The notes beneath the pieces are model-generated. The model saw nothing but the letters and a program-made list of their open reading frames with translations, was not told the DNA's origin and did not search any database. A stretch of 64,000 nt of DNA from Glossina fuscipes (lineage: Eukaryota > Arthropoda > Insecta > Diptera > Glossinidae): NCBI RefSeq assembly GCF_014805625.2, contig NW_023998414.1, forward strand, positions 31,382,528-31,446,527, read 5' to 3'. How positions within the stretch are numbered: position 1 is the stretch's first letter; each line of letters starts with the position of its first letter. Shown one piece after another: positions 23,276 through 37,184 of the stretch. The translations under genes were made by a program, and so were the position numbers.

Positions 23276-24736
23276 AGTACGAAGGGATTTTTCAAAATAT
23301 TAAGTTCGGTAAGCATCAATTTATTATAGAAAATATATAAATTAAATTGTCGAAAATCCCCCTACTCGCTGCTTTGCAAAATTTTATGTTAAAGATGCTG
23401 TAACACATTCGGGTGAAAAGAATAAAAAATTATTATTATTTTTTCATTTGCCTGCAATTCGAGGACATGATCAAATATTCATCCCCATTCTCTTTTTGCA
23501 AAGTTTTTTTCCTGTGTTCGTCGAAGATTAAATTGCACCTTTTACACTTTACGTTCCGCGAAACGATAAAAAAAGTGACATGAAAATGTATGGGTTAACG
23601 GCCGAATTCATAATCACCACATCAAAAACTTCATTCCTTACTCTAAACTCAAGGCTTTTGAATCACTCTCAGACTCAAATCTCTTCTAAAGTCATCTTAG
23701 TGAAAGACATACTAACATAGATTTGTCCGAAACTGGTGTTCGTGGCAGGTGATCTCTTCCGAATTTTCACGAGAAACATTTTTGGGCTTGAGACTTTCTA
23801 TCGCACATTCTAGAAAGTTTAAAGCATCTATTAAGCAACAAAAATATTTTTTCTTTCGGCATAATTGCAGTGATCTAACGTCGCAAGCTGCAGTTTGATT
23901 TCTCATGCAGGACTAGAAAAACGCATAATATTTTAACAATTCGTAACTCACTAGTCGGTACAGCGATGTGATAATTGACGGCTGACGTGTTTACTCGGTA
24001 TAGACAGCCACAGATGCAGTTTTAATAGATTTCACGATTTAATTTCACAGCTTATGAAGGGAATACACGGCAACGGAGTTAGACTGAGTGACGTACCCAC
24101 TGAATAACTTGACTGAATAATCCATTGATCAACATAGTCTTTCATGATTCGAATTCATGCCCGAATTGCAGAAATATGAAGCTCGAATTGTTGCCACATA
24201 CACAGCAATCTTCAGGCATGACATGTGAACCCTCTAATCAAAACATATCTGAACGAAGAACTTGAAGAACTTGATGATTGTAAAGGTTTCTGCAAAGTCC
24301 TGGGACTTTTCGAACGATGAATTATGGTAATATAAACTTTGTGACTTTTTAATGTTTGCTTGCAATAATTATCTGCACAGTTGGATTGCGGTAAGGCAAG
24401 GTAAGAAGAATAGGCTTTAAAATATTGCATTCACATAAAATACATACAGAGCGTACATACATTTCTTTCTGTTCATTGTGCGCATAGTCTCCATGAGCGA
24501 TAGAAGTATAACCGATTCTTACCTATTTTACTCATCTTTCGCTTCGTTCGTATTTTGTTGGTGTTGATGTTTATAACTTTGCTGTTTTTTATGAATTTAA
24601 GATTTATTTTTCAATTTGTTAAGTTTTATAAAGAAAAATAATAAATTGTCACCATTAGTTGGTCTTGTATTCAATTTTTATATTGCGTTTGTTTTCATTT
24701 ATGCAAATATACGCAAATATATTTTAAAGAAAAAAA

Positions 24737-24779
<43 letters not shown>

Positions 24780-24814
24780 AAAAAAAAAGAAAGAATAAAG
24801 GAGTGAGAGAAAAA

Positions 24815-24854
<40 letters not shown>

Positions 24855-26923
24855 GCGGGTAAAGAGATAGAGAACGAGAAAGCGTAAGCATTCATATTAT
24901 ATATATGTATATATTTTGCATTCTACAGAATTAAAATGTAAATATCTTGTTTTCACATTTCATTTGCAAATAGTTGATATTACACAACTTACAATACAAT
25001 TATGAAAATAATTTTTTATACGCAACTACGTACTTGGGTCATATCTGTTTCGTCTTTTCGTTTGCATTAAAATCCAATGCTTAATATGAATTTCATTGAA
25101 TAAGTTAAAAAACATATATATATAAAGAGCAATACTGTAGGATAGTCTTAGAAAACCTTTGAAGTTTCGTAGTGTCCATGTGTCCATGTATCAATGAGTA
25201 ACCAATTAATAGCATATTTTTAAATAATCAATCAAGTTCTTTTTCTATGTTTGCACAGAACTTAGTCCGATAAGCATATTCGTGAGAAAGATAGTAAAGA
25301 GCAATCTCAACATTCTAAGAGGATGTCGGAGGACGTTTGGTTCTTATGAAGTTTTTCTACGTTTACTAAGCTAAATATATTTTCATAGTTTCTTAAAATC
25401 TCATATATGATGAATCAATCAAAAATTTTCATTCTTTTTTTCTCATCTCAGTCTGCTTGCGTTCAGAAAATCATAGCTTAGGTATCCTTTGCTCTTAGTA
25501 GCCCAGTCTTTGTTTTGCATTGATTAAAGGAAAAAATATAATTTATTACCTTTTCTTTTAAGTTTAACAGTGGAAAATTTATTTTTCTTGCTTCTTATAA
25601 GCACAAAGAGACAGTCGATAAAGTGCATAGAATCAAAAATTATTGGAAGATCTTTGATTAGCACCGATTGAATTCTTGTAAGTTTTGTAAGGAGACGCTG
25701 TTTAATTGAATTTTTGAATATGCCGTGAAGCTATAACTGACTTAGGACAATGGGATCTCCTGTAAACTTCCATTCGATTTGGAAAATGTTTCCCTATGCC
25801 ATATATGCCTTTAATGGCTTTAAACAAATTTAGTCGAGTCAATTCCGTTAACCAAGTGAGAATGTAAAAATTGAAAGTACTTTCCAGCAAGTGATCTCTT
25901 AACGAAAATAAAAGAAAAAAACTTAAACATTTCATTCACTGCTTGGTGCTATATGATATGTAACTTTTTCGAAATACATGCAGCTGCTCTCTGTAGATTT
26001 CAAAGAAATACGGTGAGCGAGAGGGAGAGAGAAGGAAGAAAGACAACGAAACAAACAATTAAGAAAGTTATTTCTTCTGAAAATTTCTTAATTCTTCAGT
26101 GCTCATCTATTATATTCTAAATGCGGAGAGCTTATATTAAGTGATGCCAGGATTAGGTTTATATCAGCTTTATAGGAATAATGCAAGTTATCGAATTAAA
26201 ATTGTCTATTTTACATACACATACATCAACATACATGTGCCCAATTTTAATAATGGTAGGTAGGTATAGGACGATTCGACCTAAGCTTTATGCCATTTGT
26301 AAACAGTCTCACCAGTTCGAAGAAAGCTGGACAGAAATGATGGCGATGAGTAAAGAGAGAGTTTTGAATAAACTTTCTTAATATTTTTTTATGTTGTTTT
26401 GCATAGTTAAAAAGATAACGAATTGCATGTTGTACAATGAATGTTACTGGGTATCAGCCAAGTAAAAGTTAAATTAGATTGTAAACGCATCCGCGTTAAT
26501 GTTTCAACAGCAGCAAAAAACATATCTTCTACGGGTTTTCCTCCCCCTTTTTATTTTGCCACCACATACTTTCACTTGTTTTCTTTAAAACGGATGCAGT
26601 GGAAAACCAACAGCTGCCGGCTTTTCTTCTTTTTCCTTTATTTTTTATTTTTTCTTCACTTTTTACTTGAATTTAAAATGGTTTTCTTTTTCAGTTTCAT
26701 TTCATGTGATTAGATCTGCGTAGATGTTATATCTTCTTAGGTGATTCATTTTTTTTTTCTTCTTTCTTTCTTTTACTTGGGCTTACGATTTGCGTTATAC
26801 CTTGAAAGTTTCTTACTTCTGAAAAAAAAAAAAAAAAAAAACAAAAAATACATATATATGTATATATAAATAAATAAAAGTTATTTAAAAAAAAAAAAGG
26901 AACATATATATCTACTTATTATT
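23276..26923. other. Non-coding stretch
   Basis: Two minus-strand ATG frames, 23712-23906 (64 codons, seven Cys) and 24212-24430 (72 codons, Ser run), have no signal peptide and no splice or promoter context. They are kept only as weak possibilities. A long AT microsatellite (24742-24777) is followed by an AG array (24818-24849). Poly-T and poly-A runs occur near 26750 and 26825. Confidence 0.4.
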
Positions 26924-27075
26924 TTAGAAGGAATTTGTGTTATTTTCTCGTTTTGAATGGAAGATAAACACGGCCAAGCAGGAAATTGCATTCACATTGT
27001 CATACACAGTAAAGAAGTATGAAAACCTCTTATAGAAATTACAGGTCCAGCAAGTAAAACAAATAACAAATAAAA

Positions 27076-27107
<32 letters not shown>

Positions 27108-27575
27108 ACAAATAAAAAGTTTATATATATATATATATATACATATATATACATTATATATATATATATATTATAATAAATTATTAAATGACTTTGTCTA
27201 CAGTTCATGGTTGCCTGGTTAGCTCCATACGCGTATCTATGTATGCTTGTGTTTATATGTGCGTGCACGCTTTTTATGTCAACCATAACCACATTTTACC
27301 GCTTTTTTTTTCCCAGGAAACACATTAAAAAGAAGGAAACAAGAGACGCACTGTAAATAAAGTTTACTTTAAACTATTTCACTTGTGATCATTATAGTTT
27401 TTACTTATTTTCTTTTCTTTTTTCTTTTCAGAAATCTATTTCTTAAAGATGATAAATGTTTGCACATATATTTATTGGTGGTTCATACTTTATATTGTTG
27501 TTGCTGCTTACTATTATCGTACTTTATATATGATGAGTGCGATTGCATTTGTTAAAAATATATATAGAATATATG

Positions 27576-27632
<57 letters not shown>

Positions 27633-29060
27633 AAAACAACGCGAAATATTCATAATTTGTTAGACATGTAGCAGACTTTTCGGTACAAGAAAATAAAGTG
27701 CTCTCAATAATAAAGACGAATAACGTTATTTGATTATGTTATGTTCAGAGAATCGAAAACTTTCATTTTTCCATCGTGTTGCACATTGACAAGCATACCA
27801 TGTAAGCGAAACAAGATGTACACTTAGATTAAATCTGTTAAGATTCGAAAATGTAAAAATATTGAATTTAAAAGGATTGTAACGAAATCAAAATTATTTC
27901 ACTTAAGAAGAATGTTCGATATCCATCGTCATTGTGATATTATATAAAGCCAACTCATTTTTCATCCCCTATATACATCTATAAATTGTCAATTTGATAT
28001 TTTCTCTTTAAACGTTGGAGAGTATCAGGCATTTTGAAAACTTTTTCAATAATTCGCCCACTGTTAAATTGCTTTTTGATGGATTTAATTCACTTTGGAA
28101 AATTTCATACTTTGTTGTTATGTGTGTACTATAGAAGAGAACATAAACTGTGTGAAGTAGATTTTTCTTTATTCAAAGATATGAATGAATGAATGAATGA
28201 ATGAATGAATGTATGAAGGGATGGAGTAGGGAAACGATAAACCGTGTACAAAAGGTAGAAATAATCAAGATTTTGTAATGTTTACATCGCCACAGAATAT
28301 ACTACGTAAATAGAGAGAATGCATAGATTTTATAAATCAGAAGTTGGCAAATGTCGTTTTTTACAACTTTTTATGGCAGCCTCTATAGAATAAGAAGGTA
28401 AAGCATTTCCAACTTAATATTTGTCTCTTTCGTTTAGTTGGGAAGAGTTGAAAAGAATAATATTAAGTGTAAAATCGAAGCAATTTTTTTTTTTTTTTTT
28501 TTTTTTTCCCAGAAAAAATTTCAACCTGCGTCGCTTATTAGAAATATGAAACATGTGTTGGCCTATGATGTTAATTAATTTATACATGCTATGTATAAGG
28601 GATCAGATTCAATGGGAACATCTCCTAATAATTTTATTTCTCAAAAGGTATTTTTGCGATACAAGTTTTACTTAATGTGCGATACTTTAATTACTTGGCA
28701 TAGATGCGATTAATATTTGTCGGAATTTCCGATGCAACGGGACAAATTTTGTACTGGAATACTTGAACAAGTAATGAGTATAAATGATTCGATCTGAATC
28801 GCATTTTTCTCTCTTTCTTCGTTGCGAATATAGTTGATAACGTTGATGGGATTGAACTCAAGTTATATAAGAAATGTGCTGAAGTTTAGATTATAACGTA
28901 AGCACGTCAACCAACACAGAGAAATTCTTTAGATTAGTAAATTTCAAAATGTTGTTTTGATGTTGATGTCTTCTTGATTTCATATGCGTGAAGTCATGTG
29001 TAGATAAAGCACAAAGAAACAGGTATGTAATATGCAAAACTGTTGCGTATATATGTATAT

Positions 29061-29105
<45 letters not shown>

Positions 29106-29713
29106 CATTTTAAGTATGAACTCAAAGATTTTGTAAATGTTTTGCAAATGTTTTCATATATAATTGTTATGCGATTCATATGATAAAGCAATAATATTAA
29201 ATAAATTTTTATATTTGGAGATTTTTACGTTTCTTATATACATACACAGAACAGGCTGCTGCTTCGAAATAATGATGCATTTTAACGGTGTTCGAGTCAA
29301 AGTCGGCTTTCATATGCAAATGAGAAGGCGATGTGACTTAATCGAGGAAAAGTTATTTGAGGGCTGGGTGACTGAAATTCGATCCGTTTTGATTTTTGTT
29401 TTGCTTTTGCGTTTGTCTCGTTGTGCTTATAAAATGATAAGCTTACGAATGAAAGCACATTGAATTTCGTTTTTTGCTTCTAAGCATGTCGATTGATTTA
29501 AAAAATAAATTGTATTTAATTATGTGTACATTAATGTAGACACAACGACAAACGTGTGGTCACTTTGAACATTTGACTCATTGTTATGAATTTCAATTGT
29601 TTATTTCTTGTCTTAATTTTTCATAGGCATTTAAATGCCTCATGCATGATTATTAAAAACTAACTCAGACCATCTAAAAAATGTTGCACAATAACAAAAG
29701 ATAACAGAGAACA
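26924..29713. other. Microsatellite-rich non-coding stretch
   Basis: (TA)n arrays lie at 27078-27106, 27121-27172, 27588-27630 and 29061-29103. The unit 'aacaaataaaaagttt' plus (TA)n is tandemly duplicated (starts 27065 and 27107). (GAAT)n lies at 28183-28212 and a 27-base poly-T at 28482-28507. Open frames here (26924, 27449, 29164) run through these repeats and are not believed. Confidence 0.5.
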
Positions 29714-31650
29714 ACAAGTAAGAAAATTATATTCGGTCGTGACTGAATTCTTATACCCATTACCGTGATCCTCAAAAAAAAAAGCAAAGAATTACATTTT
29801 CATGCTCTATGTTGTTGGGTGGGCACGGTTGATTTTTTCTATTTTTAAAATAAAAATGGAAATTTGTATGGTGTCTATCTATCTATTGGATCTTATGAGT
29901 AATAAGCAAAAAAAAAAACGGAAAACCAAAGTGTTCACAATTTGTGTTGTATAGACTTGTGGGCGTGCTCTTTGAAAGATTTGGGTCATTTTCAAATTCT
30001 TTTGCAAGTTTACTGGCGATATCTTCATTTTTACGAAAAGGGAAAAATGTTTACGGCAGGCAGATGGATCGTGGAATGGGCGGACATACTTCGGTGCATT
30101 CCGTATTTGAAACTGGCCAAGAATTTATATACTTCAGAGGATTTCGAAAATAGGACACACTATACAATTGAATAGAGGTCGCTGATTTTTTCCCTATTAA
30201 TGTGGCATGTACTTCAGCAGCGCCCATAAAACATACGTTCAAAGTAATGTAGGTTGATTTTCTGCAGTTTACTGTGTGATGAGCAAAAAAGCAATGAGTG
30301 TCCTCACTTGATATTGTACTGTGGGCACATTCTTCGACCGATTTAGTCCGTTTTCAATACCAACCTGCATGCGAGAGCTTCCAGTGCCGAATTCGAAGTC
30401 AATTGCTTGGCCAAGAACAGTTGGTGGGGGCCTGTGAAGTTTCCTTTTGGGCGTTGCAGGTGTTTAGGCAAAGCGCCTATGCCCGTCATTCTTCGGTGAT
30501 GTGGTATAAAAAAGAAGGAAATTATATTCAGATTGAATCTAATTTAAAAATACGTACTCTACTATGTTAGTACGTAAAAAAGAAAATATGAAGCTATGAC
30601 GAACAACAAAATGTTTCGGAGCGAAAAAACCGTTCGCTTTTGTTGTCATATTGCACACACATATTTATTTTATATATATTGTACAATTGAAATAAGTATA
30701 ACATAGAAAAAAGCATCCAATGACAATAAATAGAACAAAGTCAATCGTCATTGTTACAAAAGTTTTTACACTCATCGCCGAGTGCTAAGGGGTATATTAA
30801 TTTTGTCAAAACGTTTGCACCGACTAGAAGCTTCAGAAACCCCACAAAGTATATGTATTCATGGGCATCAAATTCCGAATCGATTTAAGCACATCCATCT
30901 GCCAATCTGTTCCTCTGTGTAATGTCTGTTGTAAACATTCTCATGAAGCTATTGACTTCCAATTTGACAAAAGGATTGAAAGTTCTCGCACGCAGGATGG
31001 TATTGAAAATGGCCAATCGGCTACAGTATTATCTCAAGTGCAGAAGAAGGATCTAAAAAAATTTAAAACTAATATATTATGGGCGCTGCTGAAGGTCATG
31101 CATAGAAATGGGGAAATATCGACCACGCCTATTCAATTTTATAATGTGTCATATATTCCCTTTTTTTTTTAAGCGCAGAACGCGCAGAAGCAAGGTTCCG
31201 AAACCCTATGCAGTATATAAATTCTTGGTCAGTTTCAAATACGGAATGCATCTAAATATGTCTGTCCATTCAACGGTTCATCTGCCCAATCGTCTACTAT
31301 CTGCCATAAACATTTTCCCCCTTTCGTCAAAGTGAAGGTATCGCCTGCAAACTTGCAAAAGACCCAAACGTTTCAAAGAACACGCCTGTAACGCCCATAG
31401 GTCTATACAACAAAAACTGTACACAGAAATGTGTTTTCCGTAATTTTTTCTTGTTACTCATAAGGTCCACTAGATACACCATATAAATTTCCCCTTTTAT
31501 TTTAAAAGTAGGAAAAATCAGCCACGCCTACTAAATATTATGGAATATGAAAATTTAGTTCTTGGCTTTCTTGCATCTTTTTTAGTATAACGGTGATGGA
31601 TATAAAAGCTTCCGTCACGTCCGAATACAATTTTCTTACTTGTCGACTCG
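29714..31650. repeat. Nested head-to-head cluster of DINE-like repeats
   Basis: A plus-strand copy begins at about 29714 with 'aacaagtaagaaaattatat' and the palindromic 'attcggtcgtgactgaatt', followed by 'tatacccattaccg'. A second copy in reverse orientation ends at about 31642 with the complementary 'aattttcttacttgtcg'. The inner parts pair up: minus-strand 29960-30240 matches plus-strand 31075-31330 over blocks such as 'agtatataaattcttgg.cag' and 'tttcaaatacggaatgca'. Further partial copies lie between (30245-30500 plus, 30780-30960). All six open frames in this interval are repeat readings. Confidence 0.7.
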
Positions 31651-32479
31651 TTAGGCTGCTGTTAAAACTCTCAAAGTTGCAAATTGTGCGGTCAAGAGTA
31701 GACGGTCAGTTGAAAAGCGATTGTGGAGCTTTCATAAGTACACATAAGAATTCGGAAAGTAAAGCGAATAAACTCCTCTTATGGTGAAATTTCCTTGATG
31801 CCTGCGTTCTTAAATTTATCTAAAACTATTTACACCTACCTGGAATTACCTGGAAATTTCGAGTACATATAGTAAAAATTATCTTACACTTATAGAATGT
31901 AACCGTAGGCCGTAAGTCTTTTCTGCCTATCTTCTAGTATTTTTACTTGTTGTATACGGACGACACTTTAAAATCTTACCCACTTAAGTCACGCATTTCA
32001 TATATTTGTTTATTTAATTTTTATATAGATATCCATCAACTCAGTAATAGCTGCACATCAGGATATAATATCAGTCTAAAATATATAACTATCGTAAGTT
32101 ATAAAGACCTCTGAATCAATTTAGCAACATTTTAAAGTTTAAAACCCCGATTAAGATGTGTTGAGGAATAGATCAGCATTCGTAATAAAGCAGTAGCAAC
32201 ACTAATAAGAACAAGAGAAAAATTAAAAAAAAAAAAACAAAAAAATTAACCGGACAGTCAAGCGGCTTAAATTTTAGTTAATATATTTTATTTATAATTT
32301 TTTTATTCATTCATATGTTACAATAGAATAGTAAGTTGCAGTAATTAATAGTGCGAGTAAGACTCATTGCACGTGATAACGCCTATGGCAACTGCAGGCC
32401 TCAACCTAAACCTCTCAGCGCTTTTATCTTTACGATATGACATAATCGGACTATTGTAGAGTTATTTGCTAGTAAATGC
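31651..32479. other. Non-coding stretch
   Basis: Ends of the repeat cluster (a scrap with 'tttttacttgttgtatacgg' near 31940), then AT-rich DNA with an A-run at 32225-32240. Part of 32340-32479 may be the eroded 3' end of the LINE on the minus strand. Confidence 0.35.
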
Positions 32480-33225
32480 ATCGTGAAACTCTTCGGCCCG
32501 CCTTTCACGAAGCCGAACAGTTCTTTTCCCATATTTCCTAAATATATAGAAATATAGATCAAATTGTAATTGTCGATCTAATAAAACCCGTAGGTTAAGA
32601 GAAGATGTACTTTTTTCAAGTTTAAATTTGTCAAATAATTTCTAATTATGTATTAATGGAGAACGTTGTGAGAAGATCTTGTGCTTTTTGTATGTGCTTG
32701 GGCTCAAAGATGTAAGTTATCGAACTGATATACGTAACATCCGCATAAATGAACTTTTTTTGGCAATAGCTTCGGGAAGCTTATTAGCAGTAATAAAAGA
32801 GATCCGAGTTGACTATCTCGAGACGCCCTCCATATTTCCCGAATTAAGCATGAGAGGTTTGGTTAAGTTTTAAGTTAGTCGGTCCCTTAGATAAATATGA
32901 GACTCAGAGAGTTAGCTTGTACTTTGAACACATAACAGAAAAATTCAAAACGAAGGACCAACAGCCCGAGAAATAACTTTAGTCTCCTTATTAATTTTTC
33001 AAATGTTTTAGGGATAGTAAGTAACAAGTTTAGAGAAAGCTTTATGGTTTTTAATCGGTTGCCGGCTGCCATTTTTAGATAGGGGAAGGATGGAGTTTTA
33101 TTTTCGCAAAAGAGAAAACACTGCAAAGGGGCTAAAGAAGCCAATGGCACAAGGGTACCTTAGTAGAGAACTATTTCAAAAATAGTTTTGTGCCGAGAAG
33201 TTTGCAAAGAGGTCAGCCATTTGAA
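32480..33225 (-). pseudogene. Decayed LINE (non-LTR retrotransposon) reverse transcriptase
   Basis: Read on the minus strand, several reverse-transcriptase landmarks of non-LTR elements occur in the correct order but in shifting frames. An 'ADLFANF.AQN' linker lies at 33185-33220, and 'LLLTIPKTFEKLI' (the usual 'SLL...KxFEKLI' block) at 32989-33030. 'SQLGSLLLL' (usual 'GSxLGPLLF') is at 32790-32814, followed by 'ANKLPEA'. 'FIYADVTYISS' is at 32720-32753, where the catalytic Y-A-D-D has become Y-A-D-V (32736-32747). 'LLDRQLQFDL' (usual 'LGVxLDxxLTF') lies at 32556-32590. Frameshifts, stops and the D-to-V change show it is dead. The endonuclease domain is not evident. The clade (jockey/CR1-like) is a guess. 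Plus-strand frames at 32679 and 33190 are shadows. Confidence 0.78.
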
Positions 33226-33989
33226 GTGATCTTCTACGCAAGATATTGCCAAGAGTCAGTGCTAGTAGCTATTATTTGTTCTTGTACTAGTTTTTACGGT
33301 GGAATAAAGACATTAAGCATCGCAGTGCGTGTGAAAGTTCAAAGGACACAAGTCACACAAAGCTACATTCAACATTCAGTCAGATATTAGTTGACTGCAA
33401 TGGACAACTATATCAGTTTGTTGCATTGTTAAGGTATGACATCGGCAGTACTCCAGAATAATAAAGAGTTTTTTCTTATGGTTTGTGTCGAGCCCGAGGT
33501 GACGATTAGATTGAAATCGTTGCGCAACTTGTTATGTAGAACGTTAGGTGGGTTAAACAATTGATCTACCCTGAATACATTTTATGAACCGAGAGCACCT
33601 TGATGGGCGGATAAGATCTGTTAAAGCTAATTTCATTTAACAAGGCTACCATATATCATCGTAAAATGGTGATGGTAAAGTACATTTTTTGCACCTAGTA
33701 CTCTTTACACCTAGTACTCGTAGCAATACAGAATTCCGATGTAGAATTAGTTCTAAAATAGATGGCAGGTATTTTTTTATTACAAATTTTTTCTATAGGA
33801 ATTTCTTTTTCAAAATGCCAAGCCTTTGTATTTTCAGTACGCATTAAAGTCATTGCTTAAAGTATCTTCACTCATATTCTAGATATTTGAATAAATGCAT
33901 ATTCTAAAGTAATAGAGGAAGGACTTGAAAGTGTTTAGATTACAGGTGGCACTTTCTGATTCCGAGAAAAAAGAAAAAAAAACAAAACA
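33226..33989. other. Possible eroded 5' part of the LINE, otherwise nothing
   Basis: More balanced base composition than its surroundings up to about 33640, which would fit further LINE sequence upstream on the minus strand, but I cannot identify motifs. The rest is AT-rich and featureless. Confidence 0.35.
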
Positions 33990-34235
33990 AATTTAAAAAA
34001 TCATATTCGGAGGTAACCGAATCTTCTATACCAATCACCGTTATCCTCGAAAAGATGAGGCCAAAGAAAATGACTAAATTTTCATACTCTATTATATTGG
34101 GTGGCGCGGCTGATTTTTTCCATTTTCTGAATAAAAGTTTTTGTCTGAATTTAAAGCATATTTTGAAGATGAAATCTTTATGTCTAACATTAACACCTTA
34201 TTTGCATTATTTCATTTATAACATCGAGAACTTAG
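33990..34235 (+). repeat. DINE-like repeat copy
   Basis: Head 'tcatattcggaggtaaccga' with palindrome, then 'accaatcaccgttatcctcg', 'atattgggtggcgcggctga' and 'ttttttccattttctgaat'. It is collinear with 29714-29860. Confidence 0.65.
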
Positions 34236-34819
34236 ATTGAAAGATGATTTGTGATACGTCTTTCTCATCTATTTTGTTGGCACTTTCACTATCATAAAAA
34301 TCGAATGATTAGTTAGTTGATTTGATCGATTCCAGGGTAAATCTTGCATTTAACCTCGTCAAGCCCAATTCTTTTACCGAAACGTAGATTCCATCTGTTT
34401 AATCAAAATGTCACTCAATATCTGTCATTGAAAATAAAATTGCTCTTATTAGATAATGTATCGAAACGAAGATCATTATCTCGATTTTTTTTTAAATCAT
34501 TTATCATCGATTTATATATGAACTTTTCGTTTAAAGAAGAATAAAATTCTTTTAATAGTTTTAACAATTTAATGAAACATTTCCATAGACGTTAAAGTAA
34601 ATCATTGAAAATTGATGATATGCAAATAGGGTAACATTAAGTGAATGCGTCTTCAATCAAACTTGCAATTAAATAACAAAATTATTTGTTGTTCGTTTTA
34701 TTATAATTGCTTTCTTTTGCAAGCTCTGCTGGAAATGAACATTAACCCCAATAAAGATTTTATTTAACTAAACTTGAGAGAGAAAGGAGATACTGTTAAA
34801 ATTAAATTTTATATTTTCC

Positions 34820-34852
<33 letters not shown>

Positions 34853-37184
34853 TATAATATAATGTATGTTAATAGAAATAATAAACTTTATTTAGATAGG
34901 AAATTATTTCACAAATTTTGATAATATCACTTAATATTGTAGATAAACAAAGACCATTACATCTTTAGATTTCAACTGCAATTACAGTTGATATGTAAAC
35001 ATAATCCCTAGCAATGCTGCATTTCTCTGTATGCTCTAAGTTATTTAATCCTAGTCTAACAGAATTTGTAATAAATTTTCATTCAACACACTTGAGAGAT
35101 TTGAGACAATGAGAGGTGTTCTTTTGCAAAATGCCAAACGAACTGTGACAACAAGTGATAAATGAATAAGTAAATGTTAAACTACTTGTCTATAGATTAC
35201 AGGTGTTCGCTAGGGATATGAGACAATTTTCAAATAAAACTTCTCTTATTAGTTAAAGAACGAAATCATTATATAAATCTATATATATTCTTGGAATAAG
35301 ATGCCCTTATTATTATGGTCGTACTCTTCTCTTTATCGTCCTCTTTAAAATCGAATTCAAATGTGAATAATTAGTTTATAGTATTCACTTTCATTGTCCT
35401 ATCGTGTCGAAAATTAAGGTCCTTTATCTGGAATATCTTCAAAAAAAAAAAAAAATTAAAGACATTTAACGAAACATTGTAAGAAGAGTGAATAAGCAAC
35501 TGAATGCAGCGCAGAAATACTGCCGTATTAAATCTTATCCAAAAGTAATATTCACGTATCTTAGAAAACGCTCTTTACGATAAATAAATGGCGGAAATAA
35601 TCACCAATTAAGTTAAAAAGATACGCAGCCATTATGCTCAAAAGCAATTACTGCTGCGTACAGATAATGCATTCTCGAAACTGTGTGTTTCGAAAAATGT
35701 TGAACTGATAGTTAAAAAAAAACAAAAAAAAAAAAAAGAAAGAACTTACTTTTCGGAATATTGCGCAAAATCGGATATATATCATATATATAGCTGCACA
35801 TAATTGCAAAAAAAAAAAAAATTGAGTTAATCGTAATTTCGAAGCAATTAAAATGAGTATAATTGGGACCATCTATCATCTATTCACAATTCTCCATCCA
35901 AGCATCGAGTTAAAAGGTGATTATGATGAATGCAACGCTCAACGATTGAAATTCGAATAAATTAGTTTACGGTTGATGAGGACATATCACAAAATTCAAA
36001 AACGGATATGCTTAATTGCTAAGTGAAGCCACTGTATAAGTGATTACATTATATTGAACTGATGATATTTAACATTGTGCATTTAAATAGTTTAGAGAAA
36101 TTGTCCTCCTCTTCACGTGTAACGCTTTATATGAAAATTGAGCACAACAATGTATCTGTTCAGAAAATATAATACACATTGCACATTTAAAGACTCTTGT
36201 AAACTAAAATATTTCTAATAAATAATACTCTTAAGTTTATTATTTCGCAAATAATAATAACAACAATAATAAGAATATGAATATGAATAAGAATAAGAAT
36301 AAGAATAACAAGGACGATAACAAAGTAATAAGATTTTGCAATTTTCTATTATCTATAAAAGTGTACATAAATGCAAAGAGACAAAGAAATAATTCTTGAA
36401 ACCAAAAGCCTAAATTTCATTATTAATTATTGTGAAGACATCGAAATCAAAGTAAAGCCTATTAACGTATCAACAGAATTCATTTAGCATTTGGCCATTT
36501 ACTATTTGGCCAGATGATGATTAAATATATTTATTATTGATTATTCCTGCTGTGCATCATTATCACGCTGACATTGACGCATTCACATTCTTGCATTACG
36601 TATTTATATATTCAAAGCACATACTTTCATGTCTACTATATATATATATATATATATATACGATGACGATGGCAATGTTTATCATGATGTTGATGATTAG
36701 GATGATGATGATGAGGATGTTGGAATAACGGTTTTGTTTGATTGATAATTTATGTTATTTACTATCTCAAAATTAACAATGTCCTTTTATGCGGAGAGAC
36801 ACATACGTATAGCTTGCATATGAGAGTATGTGTTCGCATTTATAATCTGTAAGGAATCAATTTTAATGAAATTTCTGTTATGCACTTAATTTTCTATGCA
36901 AATATTCATGTGAGTCAGTGAATGGTGCGCCTCTAAGATTTCTAGCTGTAAATACTTAACAAAACTAAACAATTTGAACATAACAGAAATACAAAATATA
37001 TATCTCTTCTTATAGGGCAAATATTTCATTTTAGAAATGTGCATTGAGAGTACAATGCTACATGCTCGGAAAGTAAATAAATCTTTGATTTCGATTTTGC
37101 ATCTATCTAGACACTCGCACGGCATTCATTTGTTATCACTGTTAGTAATCACGCACAGAATTCCATACCCTATCCCCCCCCCCC
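34236..37184. other. Non-coding stretch up to the assembly gap
   Basis: AT-rich DNA with (AT)n at 34823-34848 and 36638-36660, (AATAAG)n-like DNA at 36262-36310, and a GATGAT tract at 36685-36720. It ends in a run of 11 C directly at the gap. No exon supported. Confidence 0.45.

Noticed and set aside
23712..24430. Two ATG-started minus-strand frames (64 and 72 codons), one Cys-rich.
   Set aside because: No signal peptide, promoter or splice context; lengths are within chance for this much AT-rich DNA.
29942..31335. A cluster of plus-strand frames of 68-103 codons resembling a gene.
   Set aside because: All lie in nested DINE-like repeat copies whose counterparts occur elsewhere in the window.
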